A stretch of DNA of 25,045 nt from JBGSIZ01 sp041742255 (GCA_041742255.1 JBGSIZ010000227.1:1-25045), one strand, 5' to 3'; positions 1 through 7,746 are shown, counted from the first letter of the stretch. A program made the numbers and translations. Notes: generated by a model not told the origin, from the sequence alone.

Positions 1-8
1 CGGGCAGG

Positions 9-905
9 TCAGTCATCGCGCGCACCTTTGCGCCGATGCCGGGCGTCTTCGTCCGCACCAGTCACCACTGCATCCCGGATCAGGCGATATTCCCCCGCCA
101 GACACACGAACCGCTGCCCCCGCATCCGCCCGATAAGCGTCAACCCGACCTGTTGCGCAATTTCGACCCCCCATGCCGTGAACCCGGACCGGGACGCCAG
201 CACCGGGATGCCCATCATCGCCGCCTTGATCACCATTTCCGAGGTGAGGCGCCCGGTTGTATAAAGCATTTTATCCCCCGGCGGGATGCCGTGCGAAAAC
301 AGAAAGCCCGCGATCTTATCGACCGCGTTGTGCCGCCCGACATCCTCCATATAGACCAGCGGTTTGTCCTGTTGGCACAAGACCGTGCCATGGATCGCAC
401 CCGCCTCAAGATAAAGACTGGGCGCTGTGTTGATCTGGTGGGCCAGCGCATAGAGCCATGACGTACGCACCTGCGACGGGGGCAGGGTCACTCCTTGGAG
501 TCCGTCCATCATGTCGCCGAACACCGTGCCAACGGCGCACCCGCTGGTGCGGGTTTTCTTGCGCATCTTTTCTTCGTAACTGGTTTGCCGTTCGGTCCGC
601 ACCACGACCACCTGCAAATCGTCGTCATAGTCGATGGCGGTCACCACATCATCGGCCCGCAGCATCCCCTGATTGCGCAGAAACCCAAGCGCGAGGTAAT
701 CGGGGTGATCCCCGATCGTCATCGCGGTCACGATTTCCTGTGAATTCAGATAGATGGTCAAGGGCCGTTCTTCGACCACGCGCAGGGTCAGGGCGGCCCC
801 GGTGTGGTCCGTTCCGGTCACCGCCCGCGTCAGTCGCGGGTCGGACGGGTCCGGCAGGATGGGGAGGGTCGGCAACATCGGCGGGCTTTCCATGGGTCGG
901 GTCAT
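9..905 (-). CDS. fdhD: FdhD, formate dehydrogenase accessory sulfurtransferase
   Basis: Cytoplasmic protein that, in the E. coli system, passes sulfur from IscS to the Mo/W-bis-pyranopterin cofactor of formate dehydrogenases. The 298-residue product has the FdhD fold signatures: an N-terminal EERPLTIYLN strand, a GDHPDYLALGFL segment, the cysteine loop TSGCAVG (Cys123), the MEDVGRHNAVDKI block and YTTGRLTSEMVIKA. The E. coli protein has a CxxC pair in the loop. Here only the first cysteine is present and the +3 position is Gly126. The reading frame stays open far upstream, but the FdhD-like sequence begins at this ATG (905); an alternative ATG lies at 893 and neither has a strong ribosome site. 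The gene is divergent from the DUF2478-tup operon with 37 bases between starts. The family call is secure; the exact start is less so. Confidence 0.93.
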   Translation of the reverse strand: MTRPMESPPMLPTLPILPDPSDPRLTRAVTGTDHTGAALTLRVVEERPLTIYLNSQEIVTAMTIGDHPDYLALGFLRNQGMLRADDVVTAIDYDDDLQVVVVRTERQTSYEEKMRKKTRTSGCAVGTVFGDMMDGLQGVTLPPSQVRTSWLYALAHQINTAPSLYLEAGAIHGTVLCQQDKPLVYMEDVGRHNAVDKIAGFLFSHGIPPGDKMLYTTGRLTSEMVIKAAMMGIPVLASRSGFTAWGVEIAQQVGLTLIGRMRGQRFVCLAGEYRLIRDAVVTGADEDARHRRKGARDD

Positions 906-942
906 ACTGTAATCCGATGCGTGCGGTTGCAAGGGGAACCCA

Positions 943-1449
943 ATGCTGGGGTATGTCAAGGCAGACGGGCCGGGGGTCGCCGACCGCGTTCTTGCGCAGG
1001 TGGCCGACCTGTTGCGCGCCGCCGATCTGCGGCTTGCCGGGGCTGTGCAGGTGAACGAGGACCGCGCCGATGCCGGACCGTGCCATATGGATTTGCACAT
1101 CCTGACCCACGGTGCCGTGGTCCGCATCAGCCAGAACCTTGGGCCGATGTCCAAGGGGTGCCGTCTAGACAGCGCCGGGTTGGAGGCTGCTGTGGGAATG
1201 GTCGCCGCCGACATTGCCGCCGATCCCGCCCCGCAGGTTTTGCTGGTCAACAAATTTGGCAAACGCGAGGCTGATGGCCGCGGTTTTCGACCCGTCATTG
1301 CCATGGCGCTGGGCCGGGATATTCCGGTGATCGTGGCCCTGCACGCCAATATATGGCCCGCGTTTGCGTCCTTTGCCGAGGGGTTGGGCACCCCGCTGCC
1401 CTCCGATCCTGCGGCCATCGCGGCCTGGGTTCTGGACCAGACCGCATGA
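943..1449 (+). CDS. DUF2478 domain protein linked to Mo/W transport
   Basis: A 168-residue cytoplasmic protein of the DUF2478 family, whose members recur beside molybdate/tungstate transporter genes; the biochemical role is not established. Family features visible are the N-terminal LGYVKADGPGVADRV strand-loop, the CHMDLHIL block with Cys and His, the RISQNLGPMSKGCRLD segment with a second Cys, and LLVNKFGKREADGRGFRP near residue 105. The family is sometimes described as NTPase-like, but there is no intact Walker A lysine in the N-terminal glycine loop. An AAGGGGA ribosome site lies about 5 bases before the ATG. The stop overlaps the tupB start in an ATGA junction, so translation is probably coupled. 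It is the first gene of the tup operon. A role in sensing or handling the oxyanion or its pterin cofactor is inference only. Confidence 0.8.
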   Translation: MLGYVKADGPGVADRVLAQVADLLRAADLRLAGAVQVNEDRADAGPCHMDLHILTHGAVVRISQNLGPMSKGCRLDSAGLEAAVGMVAADIAADPAPQVLLVNKFGKREADGRGFRPVIAMALGRDIPVIVALHANIWPAFASFAEGLGTPLPSDPAAIAAWVLDQTA

Positions 1450-2150
1450 CCGATCTGGGCCAAGGGGCATGGACCGCCCTGTGGTTGGTCCTGACCCTTG
1501 ACCGGGATCTGGCCGAGATTGTGGTTCGTTCGTTGCAGGTTACGGTCACCGCGACCCTGATTGCGGCGGCGGTCGCGCTCCCCCTTGGCGCATGGCTGGC
1601 CGTTAGCCGGTTCCGGTTTCGCCGGGTCGTGATTGCCGTTCTCAACGCGTTGATGGGATTGCCCCCGGTCGTGGTCGGTTTGCTGGTTTACATCATCTTG
1701 TCCCGGTCCGGGCCGTTGGGTGTTCTGGGTTTGTTGTTCACCACGACGGCCATGGTCGTGGCGCAGGTTGTCATCATCACCCCGATCATCGCCAGCATCG
1801 CCCATCAGGCGATCCGCGATCTGTGGGCCGAATACCATGATCTGTTGATTTCCCTGAACACCACTCGCGTTCAGCGGATCAAGGTGTTGTTGTGGGACGC
1901 CCGCCGCGCCCTGCTGACCGCCACATTGGCCGGGTTTGGTCGCGCCATTGGCGAGGTGGGCGCGATCATGATCGTGGGCGGCAACATCGACCACGCCACC
2001 CGCGTCTTGACCACCGCCATTGCGCTGGAAACCGGGCGGGGCAACTTTGCCCTCGCTCTCGCGCTTGGGTTGGTGTTGATCGCGCTGGCGATTGCGGTGA
2101 ACCTTGCGTTGCACGCCTTGTCCCGGACGGAACGGAGCAGCCGATGGTAG
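1446..2150 (+). CDS. tupB: TupB, tungstate ABC transporter permease
   Basis: Inner-membrane permease of a TupABC-type tungstate importer, 234 residues. Hydrophobic segments fall at about residues 27-50, 58-85, 90-115, 155-180 and 200-225, giving five or so helices. The cytoplasmic coupling loop contains GFGRAIGEVGAIMIVGG, the form typical of TupB/WtpB/ModB-like permeases. The start chosen is the ATG at 1446, which overlaps the upstream stop by 4 bases; a longer in-frame start at 1353 would overlap DUF2478 extensively and adds sequence unlike the family. The last 7 bases overlap tupC. The neighbours (ATPase with Tup-type binding protein) fix the substrate class; molybdate transport cannot be excluded. 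Confidence 0.9.
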   Translation: MTDLGQGAWTALWLVLTLDRDLAEIVVRSLQVTVTATLIAAAVALPLGAWLAVSRFRFRRVVIAVLNALMGLPPVVVGLLVYIILSRSGPLGVLGLLFTTTAMVVAQVVIITPIIASIAHQAIRDLWAEYHDLLISLNTTRVQRIKVLLWDARRALLTATLAGFGRAIGEVGAIMIVGGNIDHATRVLTTAIALETGRGNFALALALGLVLIALAIAVNLALHALSRTERSSRW

Positions 2151-2863
2151 AGCCGTCCATCCTGCCGCTTGTCGCCCGCGAGATAGAGGTGGTCCGCGAC
2201 GGTGCGCGCGTTCTGGGTCCGGTGTCCGTCACGGTTCAGCCCGGTGGGATCACGGTTGTCATGGGGCCGAATGGCAGCGGCAAGACGACCCTGTTGCGCG
2301 CCTTGCACGGGTTGGACCGGGTCCGGCGGGGCAGCGTTGTGTGGGCCACCGCGTTGCAGGACGCCCGCAGGCGGCAGGCGTTTGTGTTCCAGACCCCGAT
2401 CCTGTTGCGCCGGTCCGTGCTGGACAATATCGCCTATCCGCTGATGTTGGACGGGGTGGCCCGGGGGGCGGCGCAAGACTGCGCACGGGTGGCTGCCGCC
2501 GATGTCGGGTTGGGCGACCGTGTGTCGCTGCCTGCGGTTTCGTTGTCGGGGGGCGAGAAACAGAAACTGGCGCTCGCTCGCGCGTTGATCCGCCGCCCGG
2601 AGGTGGTGTTTCTGGATGAACCCTGCGCCAACCTTGACGGGTCATCCACCCGCGAGATCGAGGCGGTTCTGATTGCGGCGCGGGATGCCGGGTGCAAGGT
2701 CGTTTTATCGACCCACAATGTCGGGCAGGCGCGGCGGCTGGCGGCGGATGTGCTGTTTTTATACAAAGGGCGGTTGCACGACAGCGGCCCGGCCCCCGAA
2801 TTTCTGGATGCCCCCACCACGCCCGAGGCCCGGGCCCATCTGAACGGAGATTTGTTGCCATGA
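2144..2863 (+). CDS. tupC: TupC, tungstate ABC transporter ATP-binding protein
   Basis: ATPase subunit of the tungstate importer, 239 residues, acting on the cytoplasmic face of TupB. All nucleotide-binding motifs are present in order: Walker A GPNGSGKTT (about residue 42), a Q-loop in VFQTP, the signature LSGGEKQKLALARAL, Walker B VVFLDEPCANLDG and the switch histidine in STHN. It has no C-terminal Mop/TOBE regulatory domain, as usual for TupC and unlike ModC. The ATG at 2144 lies within the end of tupB (7-base overlap), and the tail overlaps tupA by 4 bases (ATGA). The frame is open upstream to 1892, but that extension lies over tupB and is out of character for the family. Confidence 0.9.
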   Translation: MVEPSILPLVAREIEVVRDGARVLGPVSVTVQPGGITVVMGPNGSGKTTLLRALHGLDRVRRGSVVWATALQDARRRQAFVFQTPILLRRSVLDNIAYPLMLDGVARGAAQDCARVAAADVGLGDRVSLPAVSLSGGEKQKLALARALIRRPEVVFLDEPCANLDGSSTREIEAVLIAARDAGCKVVLSTHNVGQARRLAADVLFLYKGRLHDSGPAPEFLDAPTTPEARAHLNGDLLP

Positions 2864-3654
2864 TGCTGCGCGCGCTGCTGTTTTGTCTGTTGGTCCCTGC
2901 GGTTGCGTCCGCCGAGGATCTGAAAATGGCGGTCACCACGTCGTTTGCGAATTCCGGTTTGGCCGAGGTTTTGTTGCCCCGGATCGAGGCCGATACCGGC
3001 ATCCGCGTTGATCTGTTGGTGGTGGGGACGGGGCAGGCGCTCAAGCTGGGGGAGCAAGGCGATGTGGACGCCGTTCTGGTCCATGCCCGCGCCGCCGAGG
3101 AGGCGTTTGTGGCCGCAGGACACGCCACCCATCGGCGCGAGGTGATGTATAACGATTTTGTTGTTGTCGGACCCGCCGCCGATCCAGCGAGCATCGCGGA
3201 CGCCGCCACCGCGTTGGAGGTGATGACAGATATTGCCGCCGCCATGCCCCCATTCGTCAGCCGGGGGGACGACAGCGGCACCCACAAGATGGAGTTGGCC
3301 CTTTGGGAGGCGGCAGGTGTCACACCTGGCGGCGATTGGTATCGCGCGGTGGGGCAGGGCATGGGGGCCGCGTTGAACTCTGCCGCGGGGATGGACGCCT
3401 ATATCCTTGCGGATCGCGCCAGTTGGTTGAATTTCGGCAACAAAGCCGACCTTGTGCTGTTGTTTCAGGGCGATCCGGTGTTGTTCAACCAATATGCGTT
3501 CTTGCCCGTCAACCCGGCCCGGCATCCTCATGTCAAAACCGATGCTGTCGCCGCACTGGAGGCGTGGCTGGTGTCGGACGCCGCCCGCACCCTGATCGAC
3601 GGCTATCTGATCGGGGGCGAACAGGTGTTCGTTTTCAACGCCGTGACCCCGTAA
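2860..3654 (+). CDS. tupA: TupA, tungstate-binding periplasmic protein
   Basis: Periplasmic oxyanion-binding protein that feeds tungstate to TupBC. The 264-residue precursor starts with a signal peptide (MMLRALLFCLL...AVASA, cleavage expected before EDL). Tup-specific binding elements follow: TTSFANSG, VVGTGQALKLGEQGDVD, VMYNDFVVVGP and SRGDDSGTH carrying the conserved arginine. These match TupA rather than ModA. It is the last gene of the operon, whereas the binding protein is more often first in tup loci. The start at 2860 overlaps the tupC stop (ATGA). The gene ends 2 bases before the stop of the convergent synthetase gene, leaving no room for a conventional terminator. Confidence 0.9.
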   Translation: MMLRALLFCLLVPAVASAEDLKMAVTTSFANSGLAEVLLPRIEADTGIRVDLLVVGTGQALKLGEQGDVDAVLVHARAAEEAFVAAGHATHRREVMYNDFVVVGPAADPASIADAATALEVMTDIAAAMPPFVSRGDDSGTHKMELALWEAAGVTPGGDWYRAVGQGMGAALNSAAGMDAYILADRASWLNFGNKADLVLLFQGDPVLFNQYAFLPVNPARHPHVKTDAVAALEAWLVSDAARTLIDGYLIGGEQVFVFNAVTP

Positions 3655-3656
3655 CC

Positions 3657-5042
3657 CTAGACCGTGTGCAGATAGAGGTCGTAATCCACATCGGAAATGG
3701 TGCGGGCGACACGGGCATATTCCGCGGCCTTAACGGCTGTAAACGTCCGATGCATGTCGGGGCCGAGCGCGTCCCGCAGAAAATCCGACTGTGTCGCCGC
3801 CGTGATTGCCGAATGCCAATCGGTGGGAATGTGCAGGCCGTCCGCCCCGTCATAGCCGTTGCCGGTGGTTTCGGGGCCGGGGTCGATCCGATGTTCAATC
3901 CCGTGTCGCAACGCGGCAAGCACGGTGGCCCCAACCAGATAGGGGTTGGCATCCACCCCGGCCGGGCGGTGTTCGATCCGGCGCGCGCCAATGTCGCCTG
4001 CCGGGATCCGGAGCGCCACGGACCGGTTGTTGACGCCCCACGATGGCGACACCGGTGCGTAGCTTTGGGCCGAAAAACGCCGCCACGAATTGGCGTGCGG
4101 GGCAAAGACCAACATGGAGTCGCCCATGGTCGCCCGCATCCCGCCCAAGGCGTGTAAAAGGGTCGGGTTCCAGTCCCCTTCGACGTCTTCGACAAAGACG
4201 TTGCGCCCGGTGTCGTCTGACAGGCTGACGTGAAAATGCATCCCCGATCCGGCGTAATCCTCGATCGGTTTGGCCATGAAACAGGCGGTGACGCCATGCG
4301 CCCGCGCCTGCGCCCGCACGATCCGTTTGAGCCGGATCAGATCATCGGCGGCCTGCATCACGTCGCGTCGATAGTGCAGGGTCAATTCGTATTGCCCCGG
4401 CGCATATTCCGAAATCATCGTTTCAGCCTTGATCCCGGCCAAGGCCGCCCCGGCGTAAATGTCCGAGAACAAGGGCAGCATTCCGTGCAGTTGGTCTACG
4501 GAATAAACTTCGGTCTTGTGGCTGGGCCGCCCGTCCAGAACGTCCGGCGCAGGGCGCACCCGACCATCCGCCCCACGGTCCGGGGCCAGCAGAAAGAATT
4601 CAAGTTCAAACGCCCCTGCCGGGTGCAACCCTTGGGCGGCGAGCGCGTCCACCTGCCGTTGCATCGCGTGCCGGGGGTCCGATGTCATCGGCGTGCCGTC
4701 CAGCATATACAGCGACATCAACACCTCGGCCCGGGGCGGGGTTGTGCCATGCAAGGGGACAAGTGTGCCGGGGATCGGCCATGCCCGCAGGTCGCCATCC
4801 CCCTGATCCCAGATCAGCCCGGTTTCATGCACATCCTCGCCACAGATATCCAAGCCCAGAATGGAAATCGGCATGTGCCGCCCGGAGGTGTAGATAGAGG
4901 CCAGTTCATGCCGCCGGATGATCTTGCCCCGGCCGATGCCGTTGCTGTCGTGCAGGACGATATCGACCGCCTCAATCTGAGGGTGGGCGGCAAGAAATGC
5001 CTCGCATTCGGTGAGGGTCGCGCCAGAGGGGCAATGGGTCAT
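3657..5042 (-). CDS. puuA: PuuA-like gamma-glutamylpolyamine synthetase (copy 1)
   Basis: Glutamine-synthetase-fold ligase, 461 residues, expected to join glutamate to an amine such as putrescine with ATP. Class motifs are present in order: an N-terminal beta-grasp region with VLHDSNGIGRGKIIRR, AFELEFFLL (metal-binding glutamates), APGQYELTLHYR, AGSGMHFHVSLSD (binding histidines), FAPHANSWRRF, NNRSVALRIP (phosphate-contacting arginines) and RIEHRPAGVDANPYLVGA. The amine specificity cannot be read from sequence. It is the seventh and last gene of the potFGHI operon, and its ATG overlaps the aminotransferase stop in an ATGA junction. It ends 2 bases from tupA, tail to tail. It differs enough from the second copy that recent duplication is unlikely. 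Confidence 0.85.
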   Translation of the reverse strand: MTHCPSGATLTECEAFLAAHPQIEAVDIVLHDSNGIGRGKIIRRHELASIYTSGRHMPISILGLDICGEDVHETGLIWDQGDGDLRAWPIPGTLVPLHGTTPPRAEVLMSLYMLDGTPMTSDPRHAMQRQVDALAAQGLHPAGAFELEFFLLAPDRGADGRVRPAPDVLDGRPSHKTEVYSVDQLHGMLPLFSDIYAGAALAGIKAETMISEYAPGQYELTLHYRRDVMQAADDLIRLKRIVRAQARAHGVTACFMAKPIEDYAGSGMHFHVSLSDDTGRNVFVEDVEGDWNPTLLHALGGMRATMGDSMLVFAPHANSWRRFSAQSYAPVSPSWGVNNRSVALRIPAGDIGARRIEHRPAGVDANPYLVGATVLAALRHGIEHRIDPGPETTGNGYDGADGLHIPTDWHSAITAATQSDFLRDALGPDMHRTFTAVKAAEYARVARTISDVDYDLYLHTV

Positions 5043-6412
5043 GGTTTTGGTCCGAACAGGTCATCCAACACGGCCCCGAACGCCTTGATCAGCCGATCAA
5101 TCTGGGCGGTCGTGGTGGCAGGCGACACAAGCATCATGTTGTGGAAAGGGGCAATCAGGCACCCCCGGTTCAAAAGGGCCGCGTGGATCGCCGCTTCGAG
5201 CGTGGGATGGTGGGCCTGTGCGGCCTCGGTTCCATTGCGCAACGGGGTCGGGTGGCAGATGAATTCCACCCGCGCCCCAACCCGCACGACATGCCAAGGT
5301 GCCCGGTGCGAATGGATTTCACAGGCCAGACCGCTGGCCAGCCGCGCCGCCCCCTTGTCCATCTTGCTATAGTTGGCGGGGGTCATGATCTGGTCCAGCG
5401 TGGCCCGCAGGCAGGCGAATTGCATCGGATTGCCCGACAGGGTTGTGCCCATCCCCGAATGACCCGCCGCCCGGCCCGCGTTTGCCACGGCATAGCGTTT
5501 GGCCAGTGCGGGCGTCATGCCCCAGACCGCCGTGGGCATCCCGCCTGCCACACATTTTCCGGCCACAAAGATGTCCGGGTGCAACCCGTGGGTGCGCGTG
5601 TAGCCACCATGCCCCGATGAAATCGTGTGCGTTTCGTCGATGATGAGGATCGCGCCGTGTTTGCGCGCCAGCCGCCGCAACCCGTCATGGAACCCGGCAT
5701 CCGGCAAAACCATGCAGGAATTGGTCATCACCGGTTCGGTCAGGATCGCGGCCACGTCGCCGAGGGCCAGCGCCTGTTCCACCTGATCCAAATCGTTGAA
5801 TTCGCAGGCCACCGCCGTTTCCGACAGGTCCCGCACCTGTCCCAGAAGGCCGGGTCGGTTTACCGTTTGTCCGTCTTCCAGCGCCACCATCGCGTCGTCC
5901 ACCGTGCCGTGATAGCAGCCGTTGAACACCAGAACCCGGCGTCGCCCCGTCACCGCCCGCGCCACCCGCAGCGCGAACCGGTTTGCGTCTGTGGCCGTTG
6001 TGGCAATCTGCCAGCGCATGTCGCCGAACGTGGCGGACAACTGCGCGCCCACCAGTTCGGTGTCTGCGGTGGGAAGCATGAACGTCAGGCCCAGACCCGC
6101 CTGCGCCCGGATCGCCCGCGCCAACGCAGGCGGCGCGTGACCGAACATCGACCCGGTGTCCCCAAGGCAGAAATCATCCAGCCGGTTGCCGTCGATATCC
6201 GTGATCTGTGCCCCTTTGGCATGCGACACCACCATCGGAAATGGTTGCGGCCAATCCGTCATCCAGTGCATCGGGACACCGTCCAGATAGGTGTCCCGGC
6301 TGGTCTGGTGCTGTGCCTGCGATTTCGGGCGCAGGTCGGCATAGGCCGTGGCCGCGCGTTTGCGCATTCTGTCGATTGTGGCTGCGGGCACACCCGCGAT
6401 CATGGGCATCAC
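5039..6412 (-). CDS. Class III aminotransferase, glutamate-1-semialdehyde-aminomutase-like branch
   Basis: PLP enzyme of fold type I, about 457 residues. Signatures: FCLGDTGSMFGH, LVFNGCYHGTVDDAM (cofactor-ring region), ILTEPVMTNSCM, the cofactor aspartate in IIDETHTISSGHGG, the Schiff-base lysine in AGKCVAGGMP (Lys286 from the first start), and TTLSGNPMQFACL, which resembles glutamate-1-semialdehyde aminomutases and the general 'aspartate aminotransferase family' group more than SpuC. The DETHT form replaces the usual DEV. It is sandwiched between two PuuA-like synthetases with overlaps at both ends, so it probably acts on an amine, an amino aldehyde or a gamma-glutamyl derivative, but the substrate is unknown. 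The GTG at 6412 gives a GTGA overlap with the upstream gene; an ATG at 6409 (TGATG) is equally possible. It is not expected to be the haem-pathway enzyme. Confidence 0.82.
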   Translation of the reverse strand: MMPMIAGVPAATIDRMRKRAATAYADLRPKSQAQHQTSRDTYLDGVPMHWMTDWPQPFPMVVSHAKGAQITDIDGNRLDDFCLGDTGSMFGHAPPALARAIRAQAGLGLTFMLPTADTELVGAQLSATFGDMRWQIATTATDANRFALRVARAVTGRRRVLVFNGCYHGTVDDAMVALEDGQTVNRPGLLGQVRDLSETAVACEFNDLDQVEQALALGDVAAILTEPVMTNSCMVLPDAGFHDGLRRLARKHGAILIIDETHTISSGHGGYTRTHGLHPDIFVAGKCVAGGMPTAVWGMTPALAKRYAVANAGRAAGHSGMGTTLSGNPMQFACLRATLDQIMTPANYSKMDKGAARLASGLACEIHSHRAPWHVVRVGARVEFICHPTPLRNGTEAAQAHHPTLEAAIHAALLNRGCLIAPFHNMMLVSPATTTAQIDRLIKAFGAVLDDLFGPKP

Positions 6413-7746
6413 AGGCGGCTCAGGTAGGCGCGGTATTCTGCGGGGGGGATGATCCGGGTCAATTGGGCGGCCTCGTTCCGTTTGACCGCCGCGTAGATGT
6501 CGCGGTAAGGGCCCAGAAGGTCCAATGCAAAGGGCGACGCCGCAAATCCATCAATCGCGGTCAACCAATCGTGGCCCAGCGGCGCGCTGCGGCTGGGGTC
6601 ACCGGGGCCAAGCGGGGAGGGGGGTTGCAGGCCCTGTTCGATACCGTGCAACATGCCCCCAAGGATGGTGGCCAGCACCAGATAGGGGTTCACATCCGCC
6701 CCGGCGATCCTGTGTTCCAGCCGCGCGCCCGGTCCCCGGATTTCCGGCAGACGGATCGCCACCCCCCGGTGATCCAGCCCCCAATCGGGGGCCGTGGGCG
6801 CGAAACTGCCCGGTTGGAACCGCCGATAGGAATTGAGGTGGGGCGCGAACACCAACTGCATCTCGCGCATGGTGGACAACACGCCCGCGACGGCGGACTG
6901 CAGCAAGGGGCCAACGCCCGTGGCGGTGGCAAAGGCGTTTGCCCCGGCCTGATCCAGCAGGGACACATGCACATGCATCCCGTTGCCGGGGTGGTCGGCA
7001 TAGGGTTTGGCCATGAAGGTGGCCTCCAGCCCGTGTCCCAGAACGACCCCGCCCACCAGACGGCGGAACAGCACGGCGGTGTCCGCGGCCATCAGCACAT
7101 TGTCGGTGTGGTTGAAATTCACCTCGAACTGACCGGGGCCATATTCGGCGGTCAGCACATCGGTCGGCAAGCCTTGGGCGCGGGCAGCATCAAGGATGTC
7201 TGCCATCACTTCTTCGGAATGAACGAGTGCGCCCATCTCGTAATTCTTGGCCCGGCCAAGACCCGAGGGTGGTTCGGGCGCATCCGACGAATTGGTGCGC
7301 GGGCGGCAGATGTAGAACTCCAGCTCGGTCGCCACCACGGGCCGATAGCCCGCCGCGTGCAACCTGGACAGAACGCGCGCCAGATGGCCGCGCGGGCTGA
7401 GCGCGCTGATCCCTCCTGCATCGTCCTGCATTTCGATCTGGACTTGTGCCACGTTCGGGCCAACCCATGGCACCGGCCGCAGCGTGCCGGGAACCGGGAT
7501 CAAGGTGCCGTCAGGATCGCCCTTGACCGTGCCCAGCCCGGTTTCGTCCACTTCTTCGCCAAAGATATTGGGGGCATAGGCGGCTTCGGGCATCCGCAGC
7601 CCGCCCTTGCTCAGTTTGCCGACGTCCCGTCCCGGTATCCATTTGCCGCGCGGAATGGCGTTGAGGTCAAACAACATCGCCTCGACCCTGTCGGGCACGC
7701 CAAAGGTTGCGCAGAACGCATCATATTCGACCTGAAACGGTGTCAC
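6409..7746 (-). CDS. puuA: PuuA-like gamma-glutamylpolyamine synthetase (copy 2)
   Basis: Second glutamine-synthetase-fold ligase of the operon, 445 residues. Motifs in order: MLFDLNAIPRGKWIPGRD, FGEEVDETGLG, VATELEFYI, GPGQFEVNFNHTDN, FMAKPYADHPGNGMHVHVSL, FAPHLNSYRRF, then LDHRGVAIRLP where most relatives including copy 1 have an NNR(S/T) motif, and RLEHRIAGADVNPYLVLATI. Catalytic arginines and metal ligands appear intact, so it should be active. The FMAKPY and GADVNPYLV stretches resemble E. coli PuuA more closely than copy 1 does. The start is a GTG at 7746 overlapping the potI stop (GTGA). It follows the importer genes directly, consistent with glutamylation of the imported amine. Confidence 0.85.
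   Translation of the reverse strand: MTPFQVEYDAFCATFGVPDRVEAMLFDLNAIPRGKWIPGRDVGKLSKGGLRMPEAAYAPNIFGEEVDETGLGTVKGDPDGTLIPVPGTLRPVPWVGPNVAQVQIEMQDDAGGISALSPRGHLARVLSRLHAAGYRPVVATELEFYICRPRTNSSDAPEPPSGLGRAKNYEMGALVHSEEVMADILDAARAQGLPTDVLTAEYGPGQFEVNFNHTDNVLMAADTAVLFRRLVGGVVLGHGLEATFMAKPYADHPGNGMHVHVSLLDQAGANAFATATGVGPLLQSAVAGVLSTMREMQLVFAPHLNSYRRFQPGSFAPTAPDWGLDHRGVAIRLPEIRGPGARLEHRIAGADVNPYLVLATILGGMLHGIEQGLQPPSPLGPGDPSRSAPLGHDWLTAIDGFAASPFALDLLGPYRDIYAAVKRNEAAQLTRIIPPAEYRAYLSRL

Noticed and set aside
906..2114. The long N-terminal extension of the fdhD frame.
   Set aside because: It lies antisense to DUF2478 and tupB and is rich in Gln/Asn/His/Arg; FdhD similarity starts only at about 905.
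5039..6412. Possible HemL (haem pathway glutamate-1-semialdehyde aminomutase).
   Set aside because: Sits between PuuA-like ligases in a polyamine operon and has DETHT in place of the HemL DEV motif, so the haem role is unlikely.
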